From the NCBI GenBank assembly GCA_038065775.1, contig JBBTQE010000054.1:1-15675 (forward strand): a DNA stretch of 15,675 nucleotides. Direction: 5' to 3'. The notes under the pieces are model-generated. The model was not told the DNA's origin. It saw only the letters and a list, made by a program, of their open reading frames with translations, and ran no database searches. The translations under genes were made by a program, and so were the position numbers. Of the stretch, positions 6,212-12,403 are shown one piece after another. The DNA comes from JBBTQE01 sp038065775 (GTDB lineage Bacteria; Patescibacteriota; Patescibacteriia; Magasanikbacterales; GWA2-37-8). Numbering within the stretch: position 1 is the stretch's first letter; each line of letters opens with the position of its first letter.

Positions 6212-6545
6212 TATCAACACCAGCCGGAACCTGCAAACTCATCAAGGCGTCAACGGCTTTGGCTGACGGATTTAGAATGTCTATTAATCTCTTGTGCGCG
6301 CGCATTTCAAATTGCTCCCTGGCGTTTTTATGCACAAAAGTTGAGCGATTAACAGTAAACTTCGTCTTCTCGGTTGGCAAAGGAATCGGGCCAACTACCT
6401 GCGCCCCGTTTCTTTCGGCAGTATCAATAATATTTTTTGTCGCCTGATCAATAATTTTATTATCATAGGCGCGAATCTTAATTCTGATTCTGACAATCCC
6501 TTCTTCCGCTCCTTTCTTTGCGCTTGCCACGTGTGCTGTTGTCAT
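6195..6545 (-). CDS. rpsJ: 30S ribosomal protein S10
   Basis: S10 is a 30S head protein and, as NusE, a transcription antitermination partner. The 116-residue product contains the canonical core starting IVRIRIKIRAYDNKIID and the KRLIDILNPSAKAVDALM segment, ending in VDIEIKM. About 15 N-terminal residues (MTTAHVASAKKGAEEG) precede the usual start of S10, and no alternative start codon lies closer to the core. It follows tuf after 51 bp containing a strong hairpin, and is separated from rplC by an independent promoter. Its final codons are duplicated downstream at 6113-6130. Confidence 0.96.
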   Translation of the reverse strand: MTTAHVASAKKGAEEGIVRIRIKIRAYDNKIIDQATKNIIDTAERNGAQVVGPIPLPTEKTKFTVNRSTFVHKNAREQFEMRAHKRLIDILNPSAKAVDALMSLQVPAGVDIEIKM

Positions 6546-6560
6546 AATTAAAGAGCTATT

Positions 6561-6591
6561 TTAAGCCCCCCGACTTTATCGGGGGGCTTAA
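6561..6591. terminator. Perfect 13-bp hairpin between tuf and rpsJ
   Basis: TTAAGCCCCCCGA (6561-6573) pairs with TCGGGGGGCTTAA (6579-6591) around a 5-base loop. Stability suggests a terminator or attenuator after tuf, but the minus-strand RNA that follows reads AATAGC rather than a U-tract, so termination would be inefficient. It could instead tune the ratio of tuf to downstream genes or protect an mRNA end. Confidence 0.5.
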
Positions 6592-6596
6592 TTTCA

Positions 6597-7784
6597 TTAC
6601 TTAAGAATCTTGGTTACGACACCGGCGCCTACTGTCTTGCCACCCTCGCGGATAGCAAAATTCATTTTTTCTTCCATGGCGACCGGAACGATTAATTTAA
6701 CTGTGAATGTTACGGTATCTCCGGGCATTACCATTTCAGTTCCAGCGGCTAATTCAACTTCGCCGGTTACATCAGTTGTTCTGATATAGAATTGCGGTTT
6801 GTAGCCCTTGAAGAAAGGTTTATGTCTTCCGCCTTCTTCTTTTGTCAAGATATATACCTGCGCTTCAAAATCCGTGTGAGGAGTGATTGAACCGGGCTTG
6901 GCGATAACCATGCCGCGTTCAACTTCTTCCTTTTTGGTGCCGCGAAGCAGTAAACCAACGTTGTCGCCGGCTTGGCCTTCTTTCAACTGTTTGTTAAACA
7001 TTTCAATGCCGGTAACGACTGTCTTTTGCGTGTCTTTCAAACCAACAAGTTCAATTTCGTCGTTGATGTGGATTATGCCTCTTTCAGCGCGGCCGGTTAC
7101 TACTGTGCCGCGACCTTCAATTGAGAACACGTCCTCAACGGGCATCAAAAAAGGCTTCTCTATGTCGCGCTGTGGTTGAGGAATATATTCATCAACTGCT
7201 TTCATCAAATCCAAAATTGGTTTGGCGGCTGTTTCGTCGGAAGGATTCTGTAAGGCCTGCAAGGCGGAACCGCGGATTATCGGAGTGGTGTCGCCGGGAA
7301 ATTCATACTTCTTTAAAAGATCGCGCACTTCGGCTTCTACCAAGTCGATCAATTCCAAATCGGAAACCTGGTCAACCTTGTTTAAGAAAACAACGATGTA
7401 AGGCACGCCTACCTGTCTGGCTAACAAGATATGCTCTCTGGTTTGAGGCATTGGGCCATCAGCCGCTGAAACAACCAAAATAGCGCCATCCATCTGGGCC
7501 GCGCCGGTAATCATGTTTTTTACATAATCAGCATGTCCCGGGCAGTCAACATGAGCATAGTGCCTCTTGTCTGTTTCGTACTCTACGTGCGCTGTAGAGA
7601 TGGTAATACCACGGGCTTTTGACTCCGGAGATTTATCCAAATCGTCAACCGACTTGTTTTGAGCCGTGCCGCCGCGAGTGCGCAAAACCTGCAATATAGC
7701 CGCAGTTAATGTGGTTTTACCATGGTCTACGTGACCAATAGTACCAATGTTTACGTGTGGCTTGGTTCTTAAGAACTCTGCCAT
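6597..7784 (-). CDS. tuf: Translation elongation factor Tu
   Basis: EF-Tu delivers aminoacyl-tRNA to the ribosome as a GTPase. The start at 7784 gives MAEFLRTKPHVNIGTIG, matching the family; the frame stays open 14 codons upstream only because the leader lacks stops. The product is 395 residues, the normal length. GTPase motifs are G1 GHVDHGKT (17-24), the RGITIS switch I, G3 DCPGH and G4 NKVD; domains 2 and 3 follow and the protein ends GAGVVTKILK. An AAGGA lies 8-9 bases before the ATG, one of few good Shine-Dalgarno sites here. It has its own promoter and a folded leader. Confidence 0.98.
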   Translation of the reverse strand: MAEFLRTKPHVNIGTIGHVDHGKTTLTAAILQVLRTRGGTAQNKSVDDLDKSPESKARGITISTAHVEYETDKRHYAHVDCPGHADYVKNMITGAAQMDGAILVVSAADGPMPQTREHILLARQVGVPYIVVFLNKVDQVSDLELIDLVEAEVRDLLKKYEFPGDTTPIIRGSALQALQNPSDETAAKPILDLMKAVDEYIPQPQRDIEKPFLMPVEDVFSIEGRGTVVTGRAERGIIHINDEIELVGLKDTQKTVVTGIEMFNKQLKEGQAGDNVGLLLRGTKKEEVERGMVIAKPGSITPHTDFEAQVYILTKEEGGRHKPFFKGYKPQFYIRTTDVTGEVELAAGTEMVMPGDTVTFTVKLIVPVAMEEKMNFAIREGGKTVGAGVVTKILK

Positions 7785-7796
7785 AGTATTAGTCCT

Positions 7797-7849
7797 TACA
7801 CGGCACTGTAACCGAGTGGTCGGCACAGATTTGTTGTCCAGCCGTTGTA
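7797..7849 (-). promoter_or_regulatory. Structured 5' leader of tuf
   Basis: The leader RNA can fold with an outer stem of eight pairs (TACACGGC at 7797-7804 with GCCG, bulged T, TGTA at 7841-7849) enclosing a hairpin of CTGT/ACAG plus CCGA/TCGG (7806-7828) with a GTGG loop. The outer stem ends directly beside the AAGGA of tuf, so folding could affect ribosome access. No known riboswitch or tRNA is recognised. Confidence 0.45.
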
Positions 7850-7910
7850 TTTTTGTGTAAAATTAGATAAAAAATAAATGCTTTTAACATTATATTTTCT
7901 CTGTTGGTTG

Positions 7911-7938
7911 ATTATACCAGAAATAAAAAATTTGGCAA
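7911..7938 (-). promoter_or_regulatory. tuf promoter
   Basis: On the minus strand, -35 TTGCCA (7933-7938), a 16-bp spacer ending in TGG, and consensus -10 TATAAT (7911-7916) give an extended -10 promoter. Transcription would start near 7904, about 120 nt before the tuf ATG. The -35 lies inside the 3' arm of the upstream gene's terminator. Confidence 0.85.
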
Positions 7939-7945
7939 GAGCCAA
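7924..7945 (-). terminator. Rho-independent terminator of the 7968-8387 gene
   Basis: In minus-strand sense TTGGC, TCTT, GCCAA forms a compact hairpin (7932-7945) followed by ATTTTTTA (7924-7931). It lies 22 bp beyond the stop of the acidic-tail protein and overlaps the tuf promoter. Confidence 0.75.
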
Positions 7946-7967
7946 GTTGTTAATAACTTTAGCCAAA

Positions 7968-8387
7968 TTATTCAACCGGCTCTATATAAAATTTTTCTTC
8001 CTCGCCGCTTTCTTCGCTGGCCACGTCTTTAAAGCTCCCTTCGCTCCCCAATTCTTCACTCAATTTTACTTCTTTGCCCAGCTCAATATGATTTGTTTTG
8101 TTTTCAGAAACGATCGGACTGCGTTCTGGTTCAACTTTTTCAGGCTCCTCAATATCCGCTTCATCTTTTTCGTTGCTTGACCGCCAAATCGCGATGTCTC
8201 TGTTTATTTTTTCCAAAAGCTCTTCCTCGGTCATTTTTTCAATGCCGCGACTCCCGCTTAACATTTTTTCGTAATCAGTCAAATTCATCAACATCATTAC
8301 TTCGTCGGATTCATCATCCATTACCATCACTTTCTCTCCTGTCCTCCTTAACAATTTTATGACTCTGTTTAATTGCGAGCTTCGCAT
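7968..8387 (-). CDS. Phd/antitoxin-like small protein with acidic tail
   Basis: I do not recognise a named gene. The 139-residue product has an N-terminal module with the pattern LNRVIKLLRRTGEKVMVMD, then MLMNLTDYEKML (residues 7-43), reminiscent of the Phd/YefM fold, in which a strand-strand-helix ends in a L(T/E)DYEKL helix. A helical segment with TEEELLEKINRDIAIW follows, then about 70 residues very rich in Glu, Asp and Ser that look disordered. No toxin gene lies beside it, so an antitoxin role is doubtful. The ATG at 8387 has no Shine-Dalgarno, while an AAGGAGG and a second AGGAG precede an in-frame ATG at codon 21; I keep the upstream start because it completes the module. It has its own promoter and terminator. 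Confidence 0.7.
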   Translation of the reverse strand: MRSSQLNRVIKLLRRTGEKVMVMDDESDEVMMLMNLTDYEKMLSGSRGIEKMTEEELLEKINRDIAIWRSSNEKDEADIEEPEKVEPERSPIVSENKTNHIELGKEVKLSEELGSEGSFKDVASEESGEEEKFYIEPVE

Positions 8388-8415
8388 ATTATATTTTTGA
8401 GGTTTAAAAATTTTA

Positions 8416-8446
8416 TATATAGTAACATTTGGAGATTTAAAGTCAA
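8416..8446 (-). promoter_or_regulatory. Probable promoter of the Phd-like gene
   Basis: On the minus strand -35 TTGACT (8441-8446) is followed 16-19 bases later by an A/T-rich TACTATATATA run that can provide a -10 (TACTAT or TATATA). Spacing is not uniquely defined. Confidence 0.5.
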
Positions 8447-8467
8447 GTTTGCCAAAAATTTAAAATT

Positions 8468-8498
8468 AAAATACCACATCGGCTTGATGCGGTATTTT
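8468..8498. terminator. Terminator hairpin, probably for the GC-rich gene
   Basis: AAAATACC, A, CATC pairs with GATG, C, GGTATTTT around loop GGCTT: twelve pairs with one A-C mismatch. In the minus direction it is followed by the T-rich run TTTTAATTTTAAATTTTT. It could work for the gene ending at 8603 and, less well, on the plus strand. Confidence 0.65.
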
Positions 8499-8504
8499 AA
8501 ATAT

Positions 8505-8560
8505 TTCTCGGCTCTCTGGAACAGTGAAACGATCACTGCTCTAGAGACGCGAACCGAGAA
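8505..8560. repeat. 56-bp palindrome beside the GC-rich gene
   Basis: Outer arms TTCTCGG/CCGAGAA (7 bp) enclose a 15-bp stem (8513-8527 with 8533-8547, two mismatches) and an AACGA loop. On the minus strand the outer arm is followed by TTCGC, as in the palindrome at 6132-6187, which has the same 56-bp length. No U-tract follows directly. Confidence 0.6.
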
Positions 8561-8602
8561 AATAACTCGACAAGCGCCCCCAAATCGCTTGACATCAGCA
8601 TT

Positions 8603-9097
8603 TCACGCGGACTCGACGATGACTGGCGGCTGTTTCAAGATGAGCCGGCGTAGCGCATCAGCGAGCTGTTCGAGCGCGTCATCCTCGTTCCTGAAGGCGA
8701 TGACCAAGCGGACGGCCGGGTTGCCCAACAACAGGCGGCTAATCTTCCGCTCCTCGAGCTTCCACTTCTCGCAGAGGATGATGACGGGGATGCTATACCG
8801 GTTGGCCATCTCCACCTCAATTCCGCCTCCCCACGACGGAGCGAGAGCCACGACGATGACGACCGAGGTGCGCTCACACACCTGACGCCGCTCGGCTTCA
8901 TCCACTTCGTGTGGAGTGAAGTTGGCGTGCGCGACCGGATCGTAGTGCTCGTGCGGAACGAAGCCGCGAATGCCGAGGACTTTCTCGCATGTTTCGGCCA
9001 CCCGAACGTAGAACGCCTTGGCCGCATCCCTCTTTTCTGGCCGGAGTTCAGTGAGAGCGTAACAGATATAGGGCAGGAGCGTCGTTTCTTGAGCCAT
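8603..9097 (-). CDS. Nucleoside 2-deoxyribosyltransferase-like protein, GC-rich
   Basis: The 164-residue product resembles the nucleoside 2-deoxyribosyltransferase-like superfamily: YICYALTEL at the first strand, a PHEHYDP segment (48-54), VVIVVALAPSWGGGIEVEMA (79-98) with glutamates E94 and E96 at the position of the family's nucleophile region, then IPVIILCE. These features suggest a Rossmann-like nucleotide or nucleoside hydrolase or transferase; the substrate is unknown. Base composition is very different from the surroundings (sample lines 8641-8700 and 8821-8880 have 38 and 40 G/C of 60; 9421-9480 has 20). It has a full promoter, a strong AAGGAGGG site, and sits between host genes that mostly lack one. 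This points to recent transfer. An overlapping 172-codon minus-strand frame is a GC-driven shadow. Confidence 0.7.
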   Translation of the reverse strand: MAQETTLLPYICYALTELRPEKRDAAKAFYVRVAETCEKVLGIRGFVPHEHYDPVAHANFTPHEVDEAERRQVCERTSVVIVVALAPSWGGGIEVEMANRYSIPVIILCEKWKLEERKISRLLLGNPAVRLVIAFRNEDDALEQLADALRRLILKQPPVIVESA

Positions 9098-9105
9098 GTT
9101 TCAAT

Positions 9106-9153
9106 CCCTCCTTGGTCTATAATAACAATATAACAAAAGCGGAGCGGAGTCAA
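9106..9153 (-). promoter_or_regulatory. Promoter and strong RBS of the GC-rich gene
   Basis: On the minus strand -35 TTGACT (9148-9153), a 17-bp spacer and -10 TATTGT (9125-9130) are followed by AAGGAGGG (9106-9113), 8 bases before the ATG at 9097. It is the best Shine-Dalgarno in the window. Confidence 0.7.
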
Positions 9154-9177
9154 AATAAAATCCCTTAAAAAAATTGC

Positions 9178-10206
9178 CTACACCCTTTTAATCATAAACT
9201 CAACATTTTCATTGGCATTTATATAAATTATTTTCTTTTTTGGGTGTGCCGTTTGCCATACTCTAAATATTTCATCGGCAAAACCCTGCCCTACCGTCTC
9301 TACATGTTTAAAATCCAAAACAATTTCTTTAAAATCCTCCAATCCCATTGCCACCCGGCGCGCTTCCGATCGAGAAAGCAAATTCCGACTGATTTTATAC
9401 AGCGACACAGCCACTTTAGTCTTAGAAAATTCAAAGGTGTCCTTCTCGGTATATTGAACAAAAACATCTTTCAGTCGTTTACGGCTGTCTTTGGATATAA
9501 CAAAAAATATGATCGTTCCTTTTTTTGCTTTTGCGTCTTCCAAAAAAATATCATTAACATCTCCAGTATTGATAAACCGCACTTTCTTGCCCGAACTTTT
9601 AATTAAGAAACTATCGGCGATTTTGGATGAAAAAAATATGCCTTGTCCGGTGTGCTGTTTTGGCGCTGTTGTTTGTTTGCCTTTTAGCAAAAGCTGAACA
9701 GCCGATAACGTGTCTGGCAACTTGAACTTTTTTTTAATATTATTAAATATACCGACTCCCGAGTCCGCAACTGTAAAAGAAATATCCGACTTGCCCCTTT
9801 CCATTGTTACGTTTATAACCGGCGAACGAGAATGTTCGATCGCGTTATTGGCCATTTCCAGAAAGACATAGTTAATAATTTCCTCAACATTATGTTTTAG
9901 GCCAAAAAAAATACCCGTCTGATCCTTGACCTCCTTTAAGATCGTTTCCTCGCTAATTTCTTTATTGACAAATTCGCCGCGAAATTTCAGCACCGGTTTT
10001 TTTGCTCTGGAAATCGCTTCTTTTTCCGCCAAAACATACACCGCGCGGTTCGCTTTCCCAATAAGCAGAATTTTTCCTTCGTCTCTAAGCTCTTGAAACG
10101 CCCGATTAACATATGTGCGCGAAAAACCCGTCTGTTTAATGATTTCAGACGCGCGCAACTGTTTTTGTTTCTTGATTTGTGTTACGATGAGTTCCTTTAT
10201 TTCCAT
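9178..10206 (-). CDS. HTH - HATPase - STAS-like (DUF4325) regulator
   Basis: The 342-residue protein has three parts. Residues 1-60 form a winged-helix/MarR-like DNA-binding domain (ASEIIKQTGFSRTYVNRAF). Residues about 85-250 are a GHKL ATPase domain with N-box EMANNAIEH (117-125), G1 box DSGVGI (148-153) and G2 box TGQGIFF. Residues about 260-342 are a STAS-like DUF4325 domain (RSEARRVAMGLEDF, GQGFADEIF). This fusion links features of anti-sigma kinases and anti-sigma antagonists with a DNA-binding domain in one chain; it is probably a soluble transcription regulator responding to ATP or a partner. No membrane segment, histidine phosphoacceptor domain or response regulator is adjacent. A CTAAGG lies upstream of the ATG, and two near-palindromic operators at its promoter suggest autoregulation. 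Confidence 0.85.
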   Translation of the reverse strand: MEIKELIVTQIKKQKQLRASEIIKQTGFSRTYVNRAFQELRDEGKILLIGKANRAVYVLAEKEAISRAKKPVLKFRGEFVNKEISEETILKEVKDQTGIFFGLKHNVEEIINYVFLEMANNAIEHSRSPVINVTMERGKSDISFTVADSGVGIFNNIKKKFKLPDTLSAVQLLLKGKQTTAPKQHTGQGIFFSSKIADSFLIKSSGKKVRFINTGDVNDIFLEDAKAKKGTIIFFVISKDSRKRLKDVFVQYTEKDTFEFSKTKVAVSLYKISRNLLSRSEARRVAMGLEDFKEIVLDFKHVETVGQGFADEIFRVWQTAHPKKKIIYINANENVEFMIKRV

Positions 10207-10224
10207 ACTAAACCTTAGGTGTTT

Positions 10225-10270
10225 AAGTTGACAACTTTAGTATATCATAAAATTAATAAGTTGTCAACTA
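10225..10270 (-). promoter_or_regulatory. Regulator promoter with two near-palindromic operators
   Basis: The minus strand has -35 TTGACA (10262-10267), a 17-bp spacer and -10 TATACT (10239-10244). Two copies of AGTTGWCAACT, at 10225-10237 and 10258-10270, sit over the -35 and at the expected start point. Their centres are 33 bp apart, about three helical turns. This is the typical design for cooperative repression, most simply by the HTH protein encoded downstream. Confidence 0.8.
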
Positions 10271-10329
10271 ACTCCGTTTAAAAAAAGAAGGCCCCGCCGT
10301 CGCCCACTCACTTTTCAAAAAATTGCTTC

Positions 10330-10358
10330 TTGTCAACCGCTCGGCTTTACCATATAAT
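10330..10358 (+). promoter_or_regulatory. ruvB promoter
   Basis: On the plus strand -35 TTGTCA (10330-10335), a 17-bp spacer and consensus -10 TATAAT (10353-10358) would start transcription near 10365. It is divergent from the regulator promoter; the two -35 elements are about 63 bp apart. The transcribed leader is almost entirely the repeat at 10375-10454. Confidence 0.8.
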
Positions 10359-10374
10359 TAAAGCATTCTTAATC

Positions 10375-10454
10375 TGTCATCCCGACCGAGCCGAAGGCAA
10401 GCGGAGGGATCCCTCGATTTCGGTCGCCTTAGGCGACCTTCACTCGGGATGACA
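10375..10454 (+). repeat. TGTCATCC-family repeat, copy 3 (full palindromic form)
   Basis: The 80-bp element has perfect 11-bp terminal inverted repeats TGTCATCCCGA/TCGGGATGACA. Inside are a GGGATCCC palindrome and a perfect GGTCGCC, TTA, GGCGACC hairpin. It fills the ruvB leader and ends 7 bp before the start codon, so it probably shapes ruvB translation. No transposase is encoded, so if mobile it is non-autonomous. Confidence 0.8.
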
Positions 10455-10461
10455 AACACAT

Positions 10462-11490
10462 ATGACAGAAAACGAAGAGCAAATACGATTAACCCAGCCC
10501 CAGGTTGAACCCGAAGAGGTTGTTTTTGATGTAACTCTGCGGCCGCAATCGTTGGCGGATTTTGTCGGACAGGCGCAAATTAAAGAAAATCTAAACATTT
10601 CAATCCAGGCCGCCAAAAAACGCAATGAAAACATTGAACATATTTTGTTATATGGAAATCCAGGGCTTGGAAAAACAACTCTTGCCAACATCATTGCCCG
10701 CGAGATGAACGGCAATATCAAAATCACGTCAGGCCCGGCTTTGGAAAAAGTCGGCGACCTAGCGGCGATTCTTTCCAATCTTCAAGATGGTGAAATTCTT
10801 TTTATAGACGAAATTCATAGAATGAACAAAACGATTGAAGAAGTTTTGTATCCGGCTTTAGAAGACTACGCGCTAGACATTATTATCGGCAAAGGCCCGG
10901 CCGCGAGAACAATTCGCATGCCACTCGCCCGCTTTACACTAATTGGAGCAACAACAAAAATCGGATCAATTTCCGCCCCGCTTCGCGACCGCTTTGGCCA
11001 CACATTTCATTTGGATTTTTACGAAAACAATGACATTGAAAAAATAATTTCCAGAAACGCAAAAATTTTAAGCACACAAGTTGAACCCGAAGCCATATCA
11101 CTTATCGCGCAACGTTCCCGCCGAACTCCGCGCATTGCCAATCGCTTGCTCAAACGGGTGCGCGACTTCGCGCAGGTTCGCCATGACGGCGCAGTCAACA
11201 AAAATATAGCAAACGAGGCCTTGAGCATGCTTTCAATTGACGAGCTTGGCCTAGATGAAATAGACCGCCGATTACTTTCGGCCCTAATAGAAAGATTTAG
11301 CGGAGGCCCGGCCGGATTAAACACTTTATCGGCGGCCATAAGCGAAGAAATGGATACGATTGAAACAATTTACGAACCGTTTTTATTACAGCTTGGATTT
11401 TTAGAGCGCACGCCTAGAGGGCGCAAAGCAACCTCGGCCGCTTACAAACACCTTGGATTTGATGAACCAAAAATTCAATCACTTCTTTAA
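10462..11490 (+). CDS. ruvB: Holliday junction branch migration DNA helicase RuvB
   Basis: RuvB is the hexameric AAA+ motor that drives Holliday-junction migration with RuvA. The 342 residues show Walker A GNPGLGKT (65-72), Walker B DEIH (116-119), sensor 1 GATTK (162-166, where the family usually has GATTR), the arginine finger PLRDRFG (173-179), and the C-terminal winged helix ending RGRKATSAAYKHLG. The second residue of Walker A is Asn instead of the common Pro. The start has no Shine-Dalgarno and lies just after a palindromic repeat. A 112-codon antisense frame is a shadow. RuvA and RuvC are not in the window. Confidence 0.98.
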   Translation: MTENEEQIRLTQPQVEPEEVVFDVTLRPQSLADFVGQAQIKENLNISIQAAKKRNENIEHILLYGNPGLGKTTLANIIAREMNGNIKITSGPALEKVGDLAAILSNLQDGEILFIDEIHRMNKTIEEVLYPALEDYALDIIIGKGPAARTIRMPLARFTLIGATTKIGSISAPLRDRFGHTFHLDFYENNDIEKIISRNAKILSTQVEPEAISLIAQRSRRTPRIANRLLKRVRDFAQVRHDGAVNKNIANEALSMLSIDELGLDEIDRRLLSALIERFSGGPAGLNTLSAAISEEMDTIETIYEPFLLQLGFLERTPRGRKATSAAYKHLGFDEPKIQSLL

Positions 11491-11502
11491 CTTTTAAAAC
11501 CT

Positions 11503-11769
11503 ATGATCACCGTTCCCCTATCCTTTTTTCTAATCATCTTTCTTATCCTTTTGGCGATTCTGACAATTTTCTACGCTATAAATTTTTTTCACATAATTTT
11601 AACCGGAACAACAACTATCTCAAGTTTTCTCGCGTCACTTTTCGTTTTGGCGCTTGTTGGCTTTACGCTCTTCGGCACTTGGTATTTTCTGCAAGGAACC
11701 GATTGGACGCGACAAATAACGATTTGGAACAGTTCGTGGCTGGGAGGCGGCGAAAACAATATTTTTTAA
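11503..11769 (+). CDS. Small two-helix membrane protein
   Basis: I do not recognise a family. The 88-residue product has two strongly hydrophobic segments (about 6-30 and 40-63) joined by the short loop HIILTGTTTIS, then a Trp-rich polar end (TDWTRQITIWNSSWLGGGE). The topology is most simply both ends on the same side. It starts 12 bp after the ruvB stop with no promoter or Shine-Dalgarno in between, so it is probably co-transcribed with ruvB. It could be a minor membrane subunit or simply a lineage-specific hypothetical protein. Confidence 0.7.
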   Translation: MITVPLSFFLIIFLILLAILTIFYAINFFHIILTGTTTISSFLASLFVLALVGFTLFGTWYFLQGTDWTRQITIWNSSWLGGGENNIF

Positions 11770-11778
11770 CCAAATCTC

Positions 11779-11869
11779 TTATATGGATTGACACGATCAA
11801 TTCATATAAACTCATTCGCTCGAAAATATTTTAGCAAGCTAAATATTTTACTCACTCATTTCAATTATG
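11779..11869 (+). repeat. Leader repeat, copy A (before the PH-domain gene)
   Basis: Positions 11803-11869 match the rplX leader copy at 61 of 67 positions without gaps, ending in the ATG. The upstream part forms a strong hairpin, TTATATGGATTG with CAATTCATATAA (12 pairs, one G-U). A second hairpin is AAATATTT, bulged T, AGC, AA, GCTAAATATTT. It fills almost the whole 97-bp gap before the PH-domain gene; no other promoter is evident. Confidence 0.85.
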
Positions 11870-12403
11870 AATGTAAACAAACTTTTAAATCAAAAAGGAT
11901 ACGAAAAAATTGCGCGCATCGTGCGCAGGCATTGGATAACATTTTTGCCGATGATTATTTTTTTTATTTTACTGCTCGCCATTCCACTCGGAATTTATTG
12001 GCTTTTGATAAATACGGCGAGCGGGTATCTTCAAGATCCGATTTATTACACTATCGGCATTTTGTTCGCGAGCATATATTATTTATCCGTCATCCTGTTT
12101 TTCTACACATATTTTGTTGAATTTCATTTGGACTTGTGGATTGTTACAAACGACCGGCTGTTAGACATCCAACAAAAAACACTGTTTGCCAGAACAGTGT
12201 CCGAAGTGGATTTATACCAAATTCAAGACACGTCTTCAGAAATCCACGGAATATTTCCCTCTATTTTTAATTACGGCGACATTATTCTGCAAACCGCCAG
12301 CGCGGTGCCGAAATTTATTTTTCGTAACGTGCCAAATCCGCACGGACTAAGGCGGATGATTCTGGACTTGGCGGCGGAAGATAAAAAATTTCACGATCAG
12401 TAA
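11867..12403 (+). CDS. Bacterial PH-domain membrane protein (bPH_2/YdbS-like)
   Basis: The 178 residues contain two transmembrane helices (about 23-47 and 59-83) followed by a bacterial pleckstrin-homology domain (about 85-165) with the pattern LWIVTNDRLLDIQQKTLFAR and FPSIFNYGDIILQTAS. Proteins of this type (YdbS/YvcR-like) anchor a cytoplasmic PH-like beta-barrel at the membrane; their function is mostly unknown. The ATG is the end of the leader repeat and has no Shine-Dalgarno. The stop codon overlaps the convergent SpoIID gene by 7 bp, so the transcripts share their 3' ends. Confidence 0.88.
   Translation: MNVNKLLNQKGYEKIARIVRRHWITFLPMIIFFILLLAIPLGIYWLLINTASGYLQDPIYYTIGILFASIYYLSVILFFYTYFVEFHLDLWIVTNDRLLDIQQKTLFARTVSEVDLYQIQDTSSEIHGIFPSIFNYGDIILQTASAVPKFIFRNVPNPHGLRRMILDLAAEDKKFHDQ

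Noticed and set aside
7785..7826. N-terminal extension of EF-Tu by 14 codons
   Set aside because: The extra residues are not family-like, the codons lie in the folded leader, and the ATG at 7784 has an AAGGA at a good distance.
7797..7849. A tRNA gene upstream of tuf
   Set aside because: The ACCGAGTGGTCGG stretch resembles a D-arm, but there is no 7-bp acceptor stem, no T-arm motif and no anticodon arm of proper size.
7968..8387. A complete toxin-antitoxin pair
   Set aside because: Only an antitoxin-like N-terminal module is present. The flanking genes are tuf and an unrelated enzyme-like gene, with its own promoter and terminator between.
8635..9153. A 172-codon minus-strand frame overlapping the GC-rich gene
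   Set aside because: Its product is Ser/Arg/Ala-rich with no domain, as expected from an alternate frame of GC-rich DNA. The overlapping frame ending at 8603 has a recognisable enzyme pattern and a strong RBS.
10275..10310. Terminator in the divergent gap before ruvB
   Set aside because: The A-run and GGCCCCGCC stretch look like half a terminator, but only a 3-bp stem can be formed.
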